NCBI GenBank assembly: GCA_946965045.2
Contig: OX337232.1
Coordinates: forward strand, 2,356,001 to 2,420,000
Length of the DNA stretch: 64,000 nt
Source of the DNA: Epithemia pelagica
Taxonomy: Eukaryota > Bacillariophyta > Bacillariophyceae > Surirellales > Surirellaceae
Reading direction: 5' to 3'
The translations under genes were made by a program, and so were the position numbers. The notes under the pieces are model-generated. The model saw only the letters and a program-made list of their open reading frames with translations, did no database searches and was not told the origin of the DNA. Of the stretch, positions 10,769 through 21,331 are shown in pieces. Positions within the stretch are counted from its first letter, which is position 1. Every line of letters starts with the position of its first letter.

Positions 10769-11004
10769 TGCCGCAATCTATCGTTATAGATGCGTCTCTT
10801 GTCGTACTCAGCGGTCAAATGATCGCTATGGTCAACAAATGATGACGGTAGGCAGGGAACGGAAGGGAGAAGAGATGCAACAATCAAACAAAGCGGAATT
10901 ATGATTCCAAACTGTGTGTGGGAGTTATTCTACTTTCTTGGCTCGACTCGCGCGCTCCAAGGCTGCTACCCCACTAGCATGCATACTTCCCCACTGTCAC
11001 GACA
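10769..11004 (-). repeat. 5' LTR of Copia 1
   Basis: A 236-bp copy, identical by eye to 4629-4864, followed by the target duplication TTTAT at 11005-11009. It would carry the promoter of the element. Confidence 0.95.
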
Positions 11005-11316
11005 TTTATGTACGATTTTTTTCCAGTACAGTCTTCTACACTAATATACTCATGTACTGCGCAACGTGAACCAGCTTGTAGAGTATGAGACGAGTTGTAT
11101 AGATTGTAAGTTGTAATCTTAAGGTTATTACCTACTCCTATGTAGGAGACAGTACTCCTGCAACTTCCGGTAACTACCCGTGAGTCCCATATCCGCTAGC
11201 AATACCCAGAGGACAAGACCAAGAACTTCTTCGACAAAGGATCGATATTAATACAAAATACGTATTATGCAACCATAGAGTATGGTTTCCCAATCTCTAG
11301 TATGGAAGAAACGGGA

Positions 11317-11618
11317 ATGTCGTGAGGGATGTCGTTTGATGTCGTGAGGGATGTCGTTTGATGTTGTTTGATGTCGTTTGATGTCGTTTCGGGCTCGCGC
11401 GGAAACATGGTTTGAGTCAAAATCAAGCGGTGCGCATTCAGTTGATTCAGCGATGGGCCTAACGTCAATCATTGGTGTGTTTTCTGTTGAAGAATACCAA
11501 CTGCTGGAGAGTAGAGCTTCTTTTGGCGATATAAAAACAAACGACATCAAACGACATCAAACGACATCAAAAGACATCAAAAGACATCAAAAGACATCTA
11601 CAATGTCCCCCGACATCC
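11317..11618. repeat. Fold-back minisatellite arrays
   Basis: The left array (11317-11390) repeats a 10-bp unit GATGTCGTTT and variants with GTGAGG. The right array (11538-11618) repeats the complement AAACGACATC, later AAAGACATC. About 150 bp of unique sequence lie between, so the transcript or single strand could fold into a long hairpin. ORFs here are products of the repeats. The surrounding 11082-11316 and 11619-11765 hold nothing I recognise. Confidence 0.75.
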
Positions 11619-11765
11619 GTGACTCGGGATGCATGCCTCATATCGAAAGAATCTGTGTCTAATATGATCATATCAGATATATTGGTGTGTGATAACGCTA
11701 TATGAAAACGGTTGTTTTATCGTGACGATACTCTGAGAAGTAGAAAGATTTCGTACGCTTTGAGT

Positions 11766-12510
11766 CTACCCCCCAGCGGGGGTGTTTTTGAGGGAGTAAT
11801 TTCGTTGAAACACCCCCTTCTCTGTTCGCTGGATCTTGACGGTAGGAATATCTCATTTCCTCCACCACGATAACAACACGACAATCAAACTTTGTTGTTG
11901 CTGGTGACCTCCAATGGCCACCCCATCGCAATCCGACCATCATGTGATTCATATTAGTACCATGGTAGTGCATTGTGAGCGGCACAGTGCATGAGTGCCA
12001 CTCTAGGAAAGGATGAATACAGTGACGCGTAATACGGGCACAATAGGAGACCATGATGGCATGAAAATACATGAGAGTTGATGTTTTGCTATCAATGCAG
12101 TGCGTAACTACTACTGTTATGTGTATTGTATATCAATAGGTGTTCAAACAATGCAAGATAAGAACCATATTGTCCCTTTGAGTTGCTTCGTTCGAAATTG
12201 TGAGACGTCGCGTCCGTGCCTGTGCCACGAGGCATGGCGCCTATGAGTCTGATGCATAATAGCCTTAACCTTTAAACTTCGGTGATGCAGATGCATTCTA
12301 CACTATTGGTTTGAGGTCTATGACTGGGAAGACAGGTTTCAAGAGTCCAAATAGGTGCACAACAACCTGTGCAACACCATGGCCCGTGTTGTTATCGTGG
12401 TGGAGGAAATGAGATATGCCTACCGTCAAGAAATAGGTTATTATTTGCTCTTAGAGAAGGGGGTGGCTACACGAAATTACACCCTCAAATCCACCCCCGC
12501 TGGGTGGTAG
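11766..12510. mobile_element. Element with ~120-bp inverted ends
   Basis: Positions 11766-11880 and 12385-12510 are diverged inverted copies (roughly four in five bases equal by eye, with small gaps). Shared landmarks are CCCAGCGGGGGTG, CTTGACGGTAGG and TCATTTCCTCCACCACGATA. The 500-bp centre has no coding ORF. It is probably an old non-autonomous DNA transposon; no target duplication is evident. Confidence 0.6.
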
Positions 12511-12760
12511 TTTTGAGTCCATTACCGGAAGTTGCTGCAAAAGTGTTGCTGTGGGTATTGTTATTTGGTATTGTGAAAGATGTCCTACTCTAGTAGAGAT
12601 GTCTAATTCTACTCCAATCTAGCTAGCCGTACTAGAAAAGAACTATGTCTCTATTTAGTACTCCGCAGTGCACTTCTCATCTAATACAATAGCTCTAGTA
12701 GAGAAGAGCTACGTATTAGGCATTCCTAACGTTTGCGGATAGCGGATATGGAAATAATTA
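12511..12760. other. AT-rich spacer with CTAG words
   Basis: No gene seen. Short words such as ctctagtagaga recur at about 12590 and 12690, part of the CTAG-rich style seen around transposon ends in this window. Confidence 0.4.
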
Positions 12761-13422
12761 CTCCTAGTGCCTACTAGGGTGTCGTGCCCATGGAGGCCTA
12801 GTTTGCGCCCAAATCGAGGGTTTGGGAATCTGGATTTACTTCACCAATATCCATGATATACCCATAAGGATCAAGCATTGTAGACTCGAAACAATGCCTA
12901 AGGTCCCTGTAATATCACTTTTCATAGAACCACCATGGATAGAGATATTAATAGCTAAGGCATGGCCATTGTCGAACTTCGTGCCATTGTGGGCATGGTG
13001 GGCAGGTAATAGAGACTGTTGCAATAAGACGCCATATAAGGGTATGGAGCACATCCAGGCCATCAAAAGCATTAGGACTGATTTGCTGACGATGTGTTAT
13101 ATGTGCATGCAGTGCAATGCTGACATACTCGGCATTCGTTGCCGTTGAACATTGTGGCCATTGTTGGCACGTGCTTTGAGGTCTTGTTTGTGCTTCGTGC
13201 CATATATTGCCTCACATCTTTCCAAAATCAAACATTGAACACTCGTTCCCTCCTCTGATCATTCAACAACAATCACATGCAATATGCATTCAACTAATTC
13301 AGAATCTTTCGTATGTGATACGAACTTTACTTTGCTATTTCGGTAGTTCTAAAGATAACAATCATTGTTTTCCATCTTTAGAATTGAAAAGTTGGCATAG
13401 GAAAATCAAAAAGAGTTCAGCA

Positions 13423-13727
13423 ATGGCAACGACAGCAACCAAGCAACCCCAGAAGAAGAACCCTAGCCTCTCAGTGGGTACAAAGGCCATCATCAAGACA
13501 GGTAATATTCCCTGCATCATTGTGAAGGCCAGGGCAAAGATGGAGTGGACCGTGCAGATTGTGGATGAAAATGGCTCTCCAACCCAGGATATAGTTGATT
13601 GTACCTCCCAGATGTTGCGGCACATCAGGAGGCACAAAGGAGAGATCTTCCCTGGAGAACCACAACCACCAAAAAATGTAGAAGGAGGAGGCACCGATGC
13701 ACTGCAAGGAGGGGAAGTGGGAGCAGG
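13423..13727 (+). pseudogene. Unrecognised ORF, 5' part, cut by Copia 2
   Basis: The ATG at 13423 opens a frame starting MATTATKQPQKKNPSLSVG; the same frame also has an earlier in-frame ATG at 13207, which reads like untranslated leader. The visible 100 residues include a compact segment (TKAIIKTGNIPCIIVKAR, then MEWTVQIVDENGSP) followed by a basic HIRRHKGE and a Gly-rich tail. It is cut at 13727 by the Copia 2 insertion (target duplication GCAGG). The present frame then ends nine codons into the LTR at 13758. No family recognised. It may be the cargo gene of the TA-flanked transposon. Confidence 0.55.
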
Positions 13728-14511
13728 TGTTAGAATTCTCACCGTCTATGGTGGTTAGATTCTACATCTCATCGATTCCCCATGTCACATAGCCTCGTGC
13801 TATCGCATCATGCCATCTAGCTTCGAGCTATGTTCCCTAGCTTCGCGCTATATCGACCTATATTTCTTCGCAAATCATGAAAAGTGAGAATAGATTGACG
13901 AACTCACTCTCAAGACTAAACTGGGTCGTGCGGTATTACAACGGACGTAAATTTGGCCGTTGCTCGGACATTATACTAACGCCCTAAGCGTACGCGCCCA
14001 AAATCATCGAGCGCGCCCAAGCGACATCCGAGCGCTATCGGCATCTATCCGACCCAACGGTCTAAGTATCCCAAGCACGACACACGATCACGCGAGACCA
14101 TATTTCCATTCCCACAATCTCCAAATTGTCAACAAGCTGCGCGCCATGAAAACAACTATGCCAATCCAAAGCAAGAGCTGTTGACCCTGTATATGTTATC
14201 CGTCCACATATACATGTCATATACATCACATGAATCGACTCCAACTATTCCAAACCTGTTGCCGCCAAGAACCTATGACACATGACCCTTGGCAGGACCG
14301 AACATTTCACGTAGACCTATCGTAGTAATCAACACACAATCTAACAATATCACCATTTATCACATCCTCTTTTGTGTCCCGACTATCCTTTTGATAGACT
14401 ACGACTTGCTTTCCTCTCTTACCCGTGGAGAGGTTTGTATCGGTTGGTGACTACCTGATTGTCTGCTCTAATGAGCATTGATGTCCCTACAATTCAGAAA
14501 GAATTGTAACA
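13728..14511 (+). repeat. 5' LTR of Copia 2
   Basis: A 784-bp direct repeat of 21326-22109. It contains stretches such as CATAGCCTCGTGCTATCG and CTAGCTTCGAGCTATG, which are short inverted motifs. ORFs inside it are repeated identically in both LTRs and are not genes. Confidence 0.93.
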
Positions 14512-14530
14512 GATTAACAGTCTCAACGCT
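14512..14530 (+). promoter_or_regulatory. Copia 2 primer-binding site (half tRNA-Asn)
   Basis: The 19 bases after the LTR read GATTAACAGTCTCAACGCT. The complement, AGCGTTGAGACTGTTAATC, fits a tRNA-Asn 5' half: end of the D stem AGCG, anticodon stem, loop CTGTTAA with anticodon GTT, and positions 39-40 TC. The match spans about tRNA positions 22-40. Confidence 0.75.
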
Positions 14531-14547
14531 TATTTCCTTGTGGTTTC

Positions 14548-15327
14548 ATGGATACTAACGAGCTTATCACTCCTGTACGACAGATTTATCGAGCCAACCT
14601 GCATTCCGGGCAGCCCGACACCCTGGTGCAGCAGGAACTGGTGCCGACGTTGAAGGCAGCCAACACATTGGTCAACATCTCCGTCGACAGTTCCAACAGC
14701 AACCCATTCGAGACTCCAACCCAGCCTCACGCTCCGATCCCTGCGCCGTTGCTTCGGCCCCCGAGTCCGCCTCGTCGGCTCGTCCCTTCTCGATCCCGTC
14801 GTACCACCCGGTTGATTGCTGATCATATCAAGTACTTCCGTCAACCAACTTCTTCGACCTTCGATCCCGAGATCATCCGTGGGGAGACCCAGATCGAACG
14901 CCAGTTCCAATCGGTGACCCACATCGTCGACCAAGAAGACATTGAACGTCTGAACGACCAACTTCATCGCTCTCCGAGGCGTTGCCTCATCTTGGCCGCC
15001 CTCTCGGGCAACCCCATCCGTACTGTCCACCTCCGCTTCCTAACCTTCGAGCGCCCAACTGGATACTACAATACCATCTACGTCGTGAACACGACGACTT
15101 GCCCTCTGCCTCCTAACGTTGTACGCCTAGATAACTACGTTGCCTACATCCACGAGGTCCATACCATCGAGGACCATCGTGCAACTATCTTCCCTTTGCG
15201 TGCCGAGGCCGAGAACCACTTGGCTGAAGGTGATACCCCTTCTTCTGTTGCTTGTGCTGCCCCATCTGAGCCTGGAAACGACTCTGATTATTCGGAAGAG
15301 AGTGGAGATTCGGAAACTGAAGCTTAA
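14548..15327 (+). CDS. Extra ORF upstream of gag in Copia 2, unknown function
   Basis: A 259-residue ORF starts 36 bp inside the 5' LTR and precedes gag by 320 bp, so it would be the first frame on the genomic RNA. It starts MDTNELITPVRQIYR, has a Pro/Arg-rich basic part (about 65-95), a mixed globular part (about 105-220, with RCLILAALSGNPIRTVHLRF) and an acidic Ser/Glu tail (DSDYSEESGDSETEA). No zinc knuckle, protease or known gag motif is visible. Ordinary Copia elements lack such an ORF. It could be a captured host gene, an accessory gag-like protein, or an RNA-binding factor; none can be chosen from sequence. Confidence 0.65.
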   Translation: MDTNELITPVRQIYRANLHSGQPDTLVQQELVPTLKAANTLVNISVDSSNSNPFETPTQPHAPIPAPLLRPPSPPRRLVPSRSRRTTRLIADHIKYFRQPTSSTFDPEIIRGETQIERQFQSVTHIVDQEDIERLNDQLHRSPRRCLILAALSGNPIRTVHLRFLTFERPTGYYNTIYVVNTTTCPLPPNVVRLDNYVAYIHEVHTIEDHRATIFPLRAEAENHLAEGDTPSSVACAAPSEPGNDSDYSEESGDSETEA

Positions 15328-15647
15328 TTACTCATAGTTAACTCCCGTCCTCTCAAAACCTTTCCAAGACTTAAACTCAACGCACATCCGGGTACCCTTG
15401 GTCGCACAACACGCCACACATTCCCGTCAAATCGCGAAAATTCGGCGAAAATTTGTTGAAACTCGGCGAAAATTTGTCGGAATCAACGGAAATTTCCAGG
15501 AGTCGCACATCACAGCACACATCCGGGTATCACATACGTGGTACATACGTGACACACGTGGTACATCCGGGTTCACATCACATCACACATTAAATAAACC
15601 ACATCACACCGCACATTAAATAAACATCGAACCAACCAAATAACACC
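15328..15647 (+). other. Repeat-rich leader between ORF1 and gag of Copia 2
   Basis: No ORF. It holds short direct repeats: ggcgaaaatttgt twice (15450-15480), cacatccgggt three times, cgtggtacat twice, and cacattaaataaac twice just before the gag ATG. They may shape RNA structure or ribosome entry to gag, which is unproven. Confidence 0.5.
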
Positions 15648-16883
15648 ATGGATCCTCAATCACCCAAGACACCTACGACTCCTAAGGGAGAAGATAACCA
15701 AGACAATGTCTCGAACACAGACCTATTCGACCACATCATATTTACTGTCTGCCAATTCTTTACCAAGGAAAGGGCCGACTACTTAATGAAGTGGATAAAA
15801 TACCATGGTTTTGAGAACATTACCCGTGTTATCTCGTATATGCAAACTAATACCGAGGAATCCATGAACGAACTGACACAATACAAGGTCAACAAACAGA
15901 CACGTGATCTACAAGGCCCCACAAGACAGCAGATCAAGCTCTTGGCTTATTGGGCCATATACAAGACCAATGAAATTCAAGACGAGCTATCCAATAGCGA
16001 CTGGATGAACCTAACGAGGAAAGAGTTCAACACTTGGACGATCAACACAGATTTCTCTAAGGGACCACCTAGCCAAGTTCCAGTCTCGCCAATGAAGTCA
16101 CCGTCATCTGTGAAATCTGTCAGCACAGTTACTGCCGCATCCCAATCTCAACACGACCTTACAGCATTCAGAAAGGGAACTAAGCGTGACGCAACTGCGT
16201 ATGAGGTATTCAAGGATGAACGATCCTGCGATTCATTCTGGCGTGTATTCAAGACTACAGCTAAGGCTCAAGGCCTATCCAACGTTCTGAATTTCAAATA
16301 CACACCACCGCATGATGATGAGTATGCCGAAGAACTTTTTCAAGAGCAACAAGTATTTTTTTACTCCGTTCTTGTCCGTATCATTCAGACTGACCAAGGT
16401 CGAGCCTATGTACGTGAACATGAACATGATAAAGATGCGCGTGCCGTGTTGCAGAAGTTACACTCTTTGCATACCGAATCCGACCTAGCAAAACGAGAAG
16501 TCCTCCGTTTAACCAACTACATTTCCAATCTACGTCTTGACGACACATGGCGCGGAACAACACGTCAATTTCTTCTACACTTTCAAGAGCAGCTACGTTT
16601 GCTAGACAATCTAGTGACATTGTCTGATCGCATCCCTGATCATACCAGGATGACCTTCCTCATGCAAGCTGTAGAAAAGGTACCTGATCTTTGCCGAGTC
16701 AAGATCTTGGATAATGTGGTAAACACCAAATCTGGTGCAAAGTCCCTTTGCTACCAATCATACTTCCGTCTTCTTCTAGACGCAGCCTACGAGATCAAGC
16801 AACCCAGTCATCTGTTCAAAGTCGCCGTCGACATGTCAAACAACATGAATCACTATATGGCCAAGATACAGATGCTGACATAA
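15648..16883 (+). CDS. gag: Copia 2 gag
   Basis: A 411-residue mostly alpha-helical protein in the gag position. It starts MDPQSPKTPTTPKGEDN, has an N-terminal helical part (LFDHIIFTVCQFF), a Ser/Val-rich linker (about 145-175) and a capsid-like C-terminal half (about 190-400, with FWRVFKTTAKAQGLSN). No CCHC knuckle is present. The frame overlaps pol by 136 nt, with pol in the -1 frame relative to gag. Confidence 0.75.
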   Translation: MDPQSPKTPTTPKGEDNQDNVSNTDLFDHIIFTVCQFFTKERADYLMKWIKYHGFENITRVISYMQTNTEESMNELTQYKVNKQTRDLQGPTRQQIKLLAYWAIYKTNEIQDELSNSDWMNLTRKEFNTWTINTDFSKGPPSQVPVSPMKSPSSVKSVSTVTAASQSQHDLTAFRKGTKRDATAYEVFKDERSCDSFWRVFKTTAKAQGLSNVLNFKYTPPHDDEYAEELFQEQQVFFYSVLVRIIQTDQGRAYVREHEHDKDARAVLQKLHSLHTESDLAKREVLRLTNYISNLRLDDTWRGTTRQFLLHFQEQLRLLDNLVTLSDRIPDHTRMTFLMQAVEKVPDLCRVKILDNVVNTKSGAKSLCYQSYFRLLLDAAYEIKQPSHLFKVAVDMSNNMNHYMAKIQMLT

Positions 16884-19800
16884 CCTCACAAGATGATATG
16901 GAGTATCATGTCCACAACACCAAAGCGACATCTGAATCTCCATCCTCACCGTCCAAGGTTAGTCTACCGCGTGACCTATGGTTCAAACTTTCTGAAGAAG
17001 ATCGCAAGTTGATCATTGAGTATAACAAGATGATTCAAGCACCTTCATCAACAACACCGAGGAAAGTGCAAACACATGCCCTCGACATTGATCCGGAACC
17101 TGATCCTGACCCCAACCAAGTTGCATCTGATGACGACTCACCTGGCGCAGTCCCTGAGCATCCAGATGATTCAGATCCGGTTACACAATTTATCAACCAA
17201 GCCATGACAACTGATATCAATCACCCGGCAACTGACCTGACTAGTGTTCTTTCTAACGCCAAGTCCAAGAAGAGCAAGAAGGTTACTTTCAAAGCCAACA
17301 TGCATAAACAAGCAGGACATGTTCCACGCTATTTGTTTTCCAGGAAATCTACTTTACCAGGAAATCAATTGATTGACCGTGGTGCTAATGGAGGACTTGC
17401 TGGTTCTGACATGCGCATCCTTTCTAAGACTGGCCGCCATATCACTATTGTGGGTATTGATAACCATGAACTTACTGGACTTCCTGTCGTCACATGTGCC
17501 GCAAAGTTTGAGAGCAATGATGGACCTATTGTCGGCATCTTCAATGAATATGCTTATTATGGAAAGGGCTTATCTATCCATGCTCCTGGTCAATTCGAGC
17601 ATTTCGGACTTGCTGTTGATGAACGATCTGTTAAAGTTGATGGTAAACAACGCATCACTACACTTGATGGTCATGCTATACCCCTTCACATCAAGGATGG
17701 GTTAGCCTACATCCACTCCTTGGGTATCCCCAGCGACGATGACATGAATACCTTACCTCAGATCATCTTCACGTCACCCGACACATGGGATCCTGGTGTT
17801 CTGGACCATTCGCATTCTACCACACCCTCTGACAATGATCCTGATTGGAAACACGTCAAGACTGATGGTAGTATGTCGAACCATCCATATGACAACTATG
17901 GGGAGTACACTGATCGTGTTGTTTGTAACCTCAATCTCCTTTTGGATCTCCCATACGATCATGGACCTGACGACGCACCCTTCTTTTCTATCTATGCTGA
18001 CGCAGAAGGTAATGATCCTACACTTCATGCCTCTGTCCACCGTCGTTACCAGGAAGCGTATGACTGGAAGAAGTTCCGTCCATTCTTTGGTTGGCAATCT
18101 GAAGATGTTATTGCCGATACGTTCAAGCACACTACACGTAATGGTAGCATTACTCTTGACCACGACACCCTCAAGAAACATTTCAAGGCTCGCAATCCGG
18201 TCCTTAATATACCTCGACGTCATGAACCCGTTGCTACTGACTCGGTTTTCTCCGAGACCCCTGCTGTTGATCATGGCGGTAAAGTTGCACAAATCTTTGT
18301 TGGTCGAGATACTCTGGTTACTGATATCTATGGGATCAAGTCGACCAAACAGTTTGTCAATACTCTTCAGGACAACATCCGGTTTCGTGGTGCCATGGAG
18401 ACTCTTATCAGTGATGGTGGTTCATCTCTCATCTCTCAAAAGGTCAAAGACATTCTTCGCACTTTGCTTATTGGGGAGTATCGATCCAAACCTTATCATC
18501 AACACCAGAATAAGGCTGAAAACCGTTACCAGACCGTCAAACGTATGACCAACACTCTCATGAATGCCACTGGTTGCCCTGCCAACACCTGGCTTCTTTG
18601 CCTTGAGTATGTCTGTGACTTATTGAACCATACATCATCACCCACCCATTCCGGTCGCACTCCTCTTGAGGCTCTCTCCGGACGCCCACCCGACATTACT
18701 CATCTCTTGTTCTTACCTCTCTGGGATGAGGTTTACTACCGTGTCGACCCCGCTGAACCCAATTCTGGTTCATATCCATCTTCTTCTGATGAGAAACTTG
18801 GCCACTGGGTTGGTTTTGCTCACAACGTTGGTGATTCTTTTACTTGGAAGATTCTCACCCCGGATAACCAGATAATCTACCGTTCTGCCGTTCGCCGTGT
18901 TGAATCCACTACACCTAACCTACGTGTGGATCGACCTTCAGGGGAGGATTCGTCTGAGAAGGATGACAATGATAAGCAAGCTGACACTGTCTTCATTCGC
19001 AGTGATAGTGAAGATCCATCCAAACCAATGCCCACGATTGATTTTGACGACATGATAGGACGCACATTCCTATGCGACACAGAAGAAAATGGGGAGCGAC
19101 ACCGTGGACGTGTCATCAAACGAGTCATTGATCTTAATGAAGAAGCAACGAAACAGGAAAACCGTGTCAAGTACATCTACCGAAAGACAAATTCTGATGT
19201 TGATGAGATGATATCCTATAATCAACTCATGGAGTATATCGAACAAGATAACCAAGCTCAAACCTCTGGAGATAATCTTTTCAGGTTCAGGGACGTCATT
19301 GCCCATCAAGGCCCACTGAACACAACTGATCCAGATTACAAGGGGAGCAAATATAATTTGCTTGTTGATTGGGAAACTGGGGAGACTACCTATGAACCTT
19401 TATTACTCATCGCCAATGATGATCCGATCACTGTAGCAATTTATGGAAAGAAACATGGTTTACTCAACAAACCTGGATGGAAGCATTTGAAACGTTATGT
19501 CAAAACAAGCAAACGTCTCGTTCGAGCAGCCAAACAGTCAAGGATTAAACAAGTTCACCATTCCGTCAAGTATAAGTTTGGATTCCAAGTACCACGCAAT
19601 TATGAGGAAGCTGTCGCTCTTGATAAACAACATGGCAACACAAAGTGGCAGGATGCAACAGAATTAGAATTGTCACAGATCCAGTCCTACAAGACATTCA
19701 AGGATTTTGGGAAAGCCATCTTCATTAAAGGGAAAGTATCCAATGCACCTGAAGGATATCATTAGATACGTGTACATCTTGTCTTTGACGTAAAACATGA

Positions 19801-21331
19801 TGGACGACATAAAGCAAGACTTGTCGCAGATGGACATCTCACAAAAGAACCTGTTGAGACAATCTATTCAGGTGTTGTTTCTATTCGCAACCTCCGCATT
19901 GCCTTATTCCTGGGTACTTTGAATGACTTGGAAATATGGGGAGCAGATATTGGAAACGCATATCTGGAAGCCTTGACAGGGGAGAAAATCTTCATTGTCG
20001 CAGGACCTGAATTCAAGGAATTAGAAGGTCACATCCTGATTATATACAAGGCACTTTATGGATTGAAGTCATCAGGCGCACGCTGGCATGATGTCTTATT
20101 CGATGTTTTGACAGACATGGGATTTTCACCAAGCAAAGCAGATCCGGATATCTGGATGAGGAAAGCACCTGGAGAAGACTGTTACGAATACATTGCCGTA
20201 TACGTTGATGACTTAGCCATTATTTCTACTGATCCTGGGAATATCTGCAAGATCCTGAAGGAGAAATACGACTTCAAACTCAAAGGAGATGGACCTATTG
20301 ATTTCCACTTGGGATGTTGTTACACCAAGGATCCTGATGGAACATTAGTAGCAGATCCAAGACGCTACATTGGTAAGATGGTGGACACTTTTGAATGAAT
20401 CTTCAAGGAGAAACCCAAGAAAGCCAAAACACCTCTTATTGGTGGAGACCATCCTGAATTGGATGATTCTGAGCTCCTTGATGAAGAAGGTACTAGCCAT
20501 TTCCAAACTCTGATTGGACAACTCCAATGGGTGATCACTATTGGTCGTTTCGACGTCTTCACCGCTACAATGACGCTATCACGCTTTCGTGCTGCTCCGC
20601 GGAAAGGACATCTTGATAGAGCCAAGCGTATCTATGGATACCTTGCACATCTCCCAGAAGGCGCAATCAGATTTAGGATTGGAGAGCCTGATTATTCAAG
20701 TCTTCCTACCCAAGAATTTGATTGGACTCGCACTGTCTATTCGAATGCAAGTGAACGTATTCCTGAAGACTGCCCAACACCTCTTGGCCGCTATGTTACC
20801 ACAACTCATTATGTTGATGCCAATCTCATGCATGACATAGTCACTGGTAAATCCGTCACTGCTGTTCTACATTTGTTGAACGGAACACCTATTGACTGGT
20901 ACAGCAAGAGACAGAGCACGGTGGAAACTGCTACCTATGGATCCGAGTTTGTAGCTGCAAGGACAGCAATAGATCAGATTACAGAATTACGACATTCTCT
21001 CCGCTACCTTGGAGTATCTATCCGAGAGCGAAGTTACATGTACGGAGATAACAGATCTGTTGTGCTCAATGCAACCGTTCCTCATTCCATACTATCCAAG
21101 AGACACCATCTTCTGTCATACCACCGAGTTCGTGAAGCCATCGCAGCAAAGTATGTTGCATTCTACTGGAAAGATGGAAAGACCAACCCTGCCAATATCC
21201 TTAGCAAACATTGGGATTTCGTATCTATTTGGCCCATGCTCAAGCCATTGTTGTTTTGGAAAGGAGAAGTTCAAGACCTCAACAAATCTAATGATGACAA
21301 GGCTGAAACGACGAGTTGTGGGGAGTGTTAG
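16748..21331 (+). pseudogene. pol: Copia 2 pol (PR-IN-RT-RH) with two nonsense codons
   Basis: One frame runs from 16748 to 21331 and is broken by TAG at 19763-19765 (just before RVHLVFDVKHDGRHKARLVA) and TGA at 20396-20398 (before IFKEKPKK). Domains: protease with LIDRGANGG (about residue 208; Arg follows the catalytic Asp where Ser or Thr is usual); integrase with VTDIYG, ISDGGSS and NKAENRY; RT with WGADIGNAYLEA and YVDD (near 20205); RNase H with YVDAN, ETATYGSEF and MYGDNRS. The stops would leave RT split, so the copy is unlikely to be autonomous. Expression of the frame needs a -1 shift from gag. Confidence 0.88.
21315..21325 (+). promoter_or_regulatory. Copia 2 polypurine tract
   Basis: The purine-rich GTTGTGGGGAG directly precedes the 3' LTR at 21326, in the position where plus-strand DNA synthesis is primed. 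Confidence 0.6.

Larger units (their letters stand above)
4629..11004 (-). mobile_element. Copia LTR retrotransposon 1, apparently intact
   Basis: This 6376-bp element lies in minus orientation with 236-bp LTRs that appear identical, TG...CA ends and a 5-bp target duplication TTTAT (4624-4628 and 11005-11009). It carries gag, protease, integrase, RT and RNase H in the Copia order, a half-tRNA primer site and a purine tract next to the 3' LTR (4865-4875 read on minus, GAGAGGGAG). Identical LTRs and open frames indicate a recent insertion. Confidence 0.95.
4108..11081. mobile_element. Short inverted-repeat element split by Copia insertion
   Basis: Positions 4108-4140 and 11049-11081 are inverted copies of each other over 33 bp with two mismatches; both start CTACAAGCTGGTTCACGTTG read inward. 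The inner sequence is interrupted at 4628/11005 by the Copia element. Without it the element would be about 590 bp, the size of a MITE. No transposase is present and no clear target duplication is visible, so the superfamily is unknown. Confidence 0.7.

Noticed and set aside
11317-11618. Regular short repeats resembling a CRISPR array
   Set aside because: Units are 10 bp, contiguous and without spacers, and the setting is eukaryotic; it is an opposed minisatellite.
12822-13148. Opposed 108- and 78-codon ORFs
   Set aside because: They overlap on both strands within the transposon end, have no domain content and no obvious start context.
13960-14244. ORFs found identically at 13960 and 21558
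   Set aside because: They lie within both LTRs of Copia 2 and carry no protein signature.
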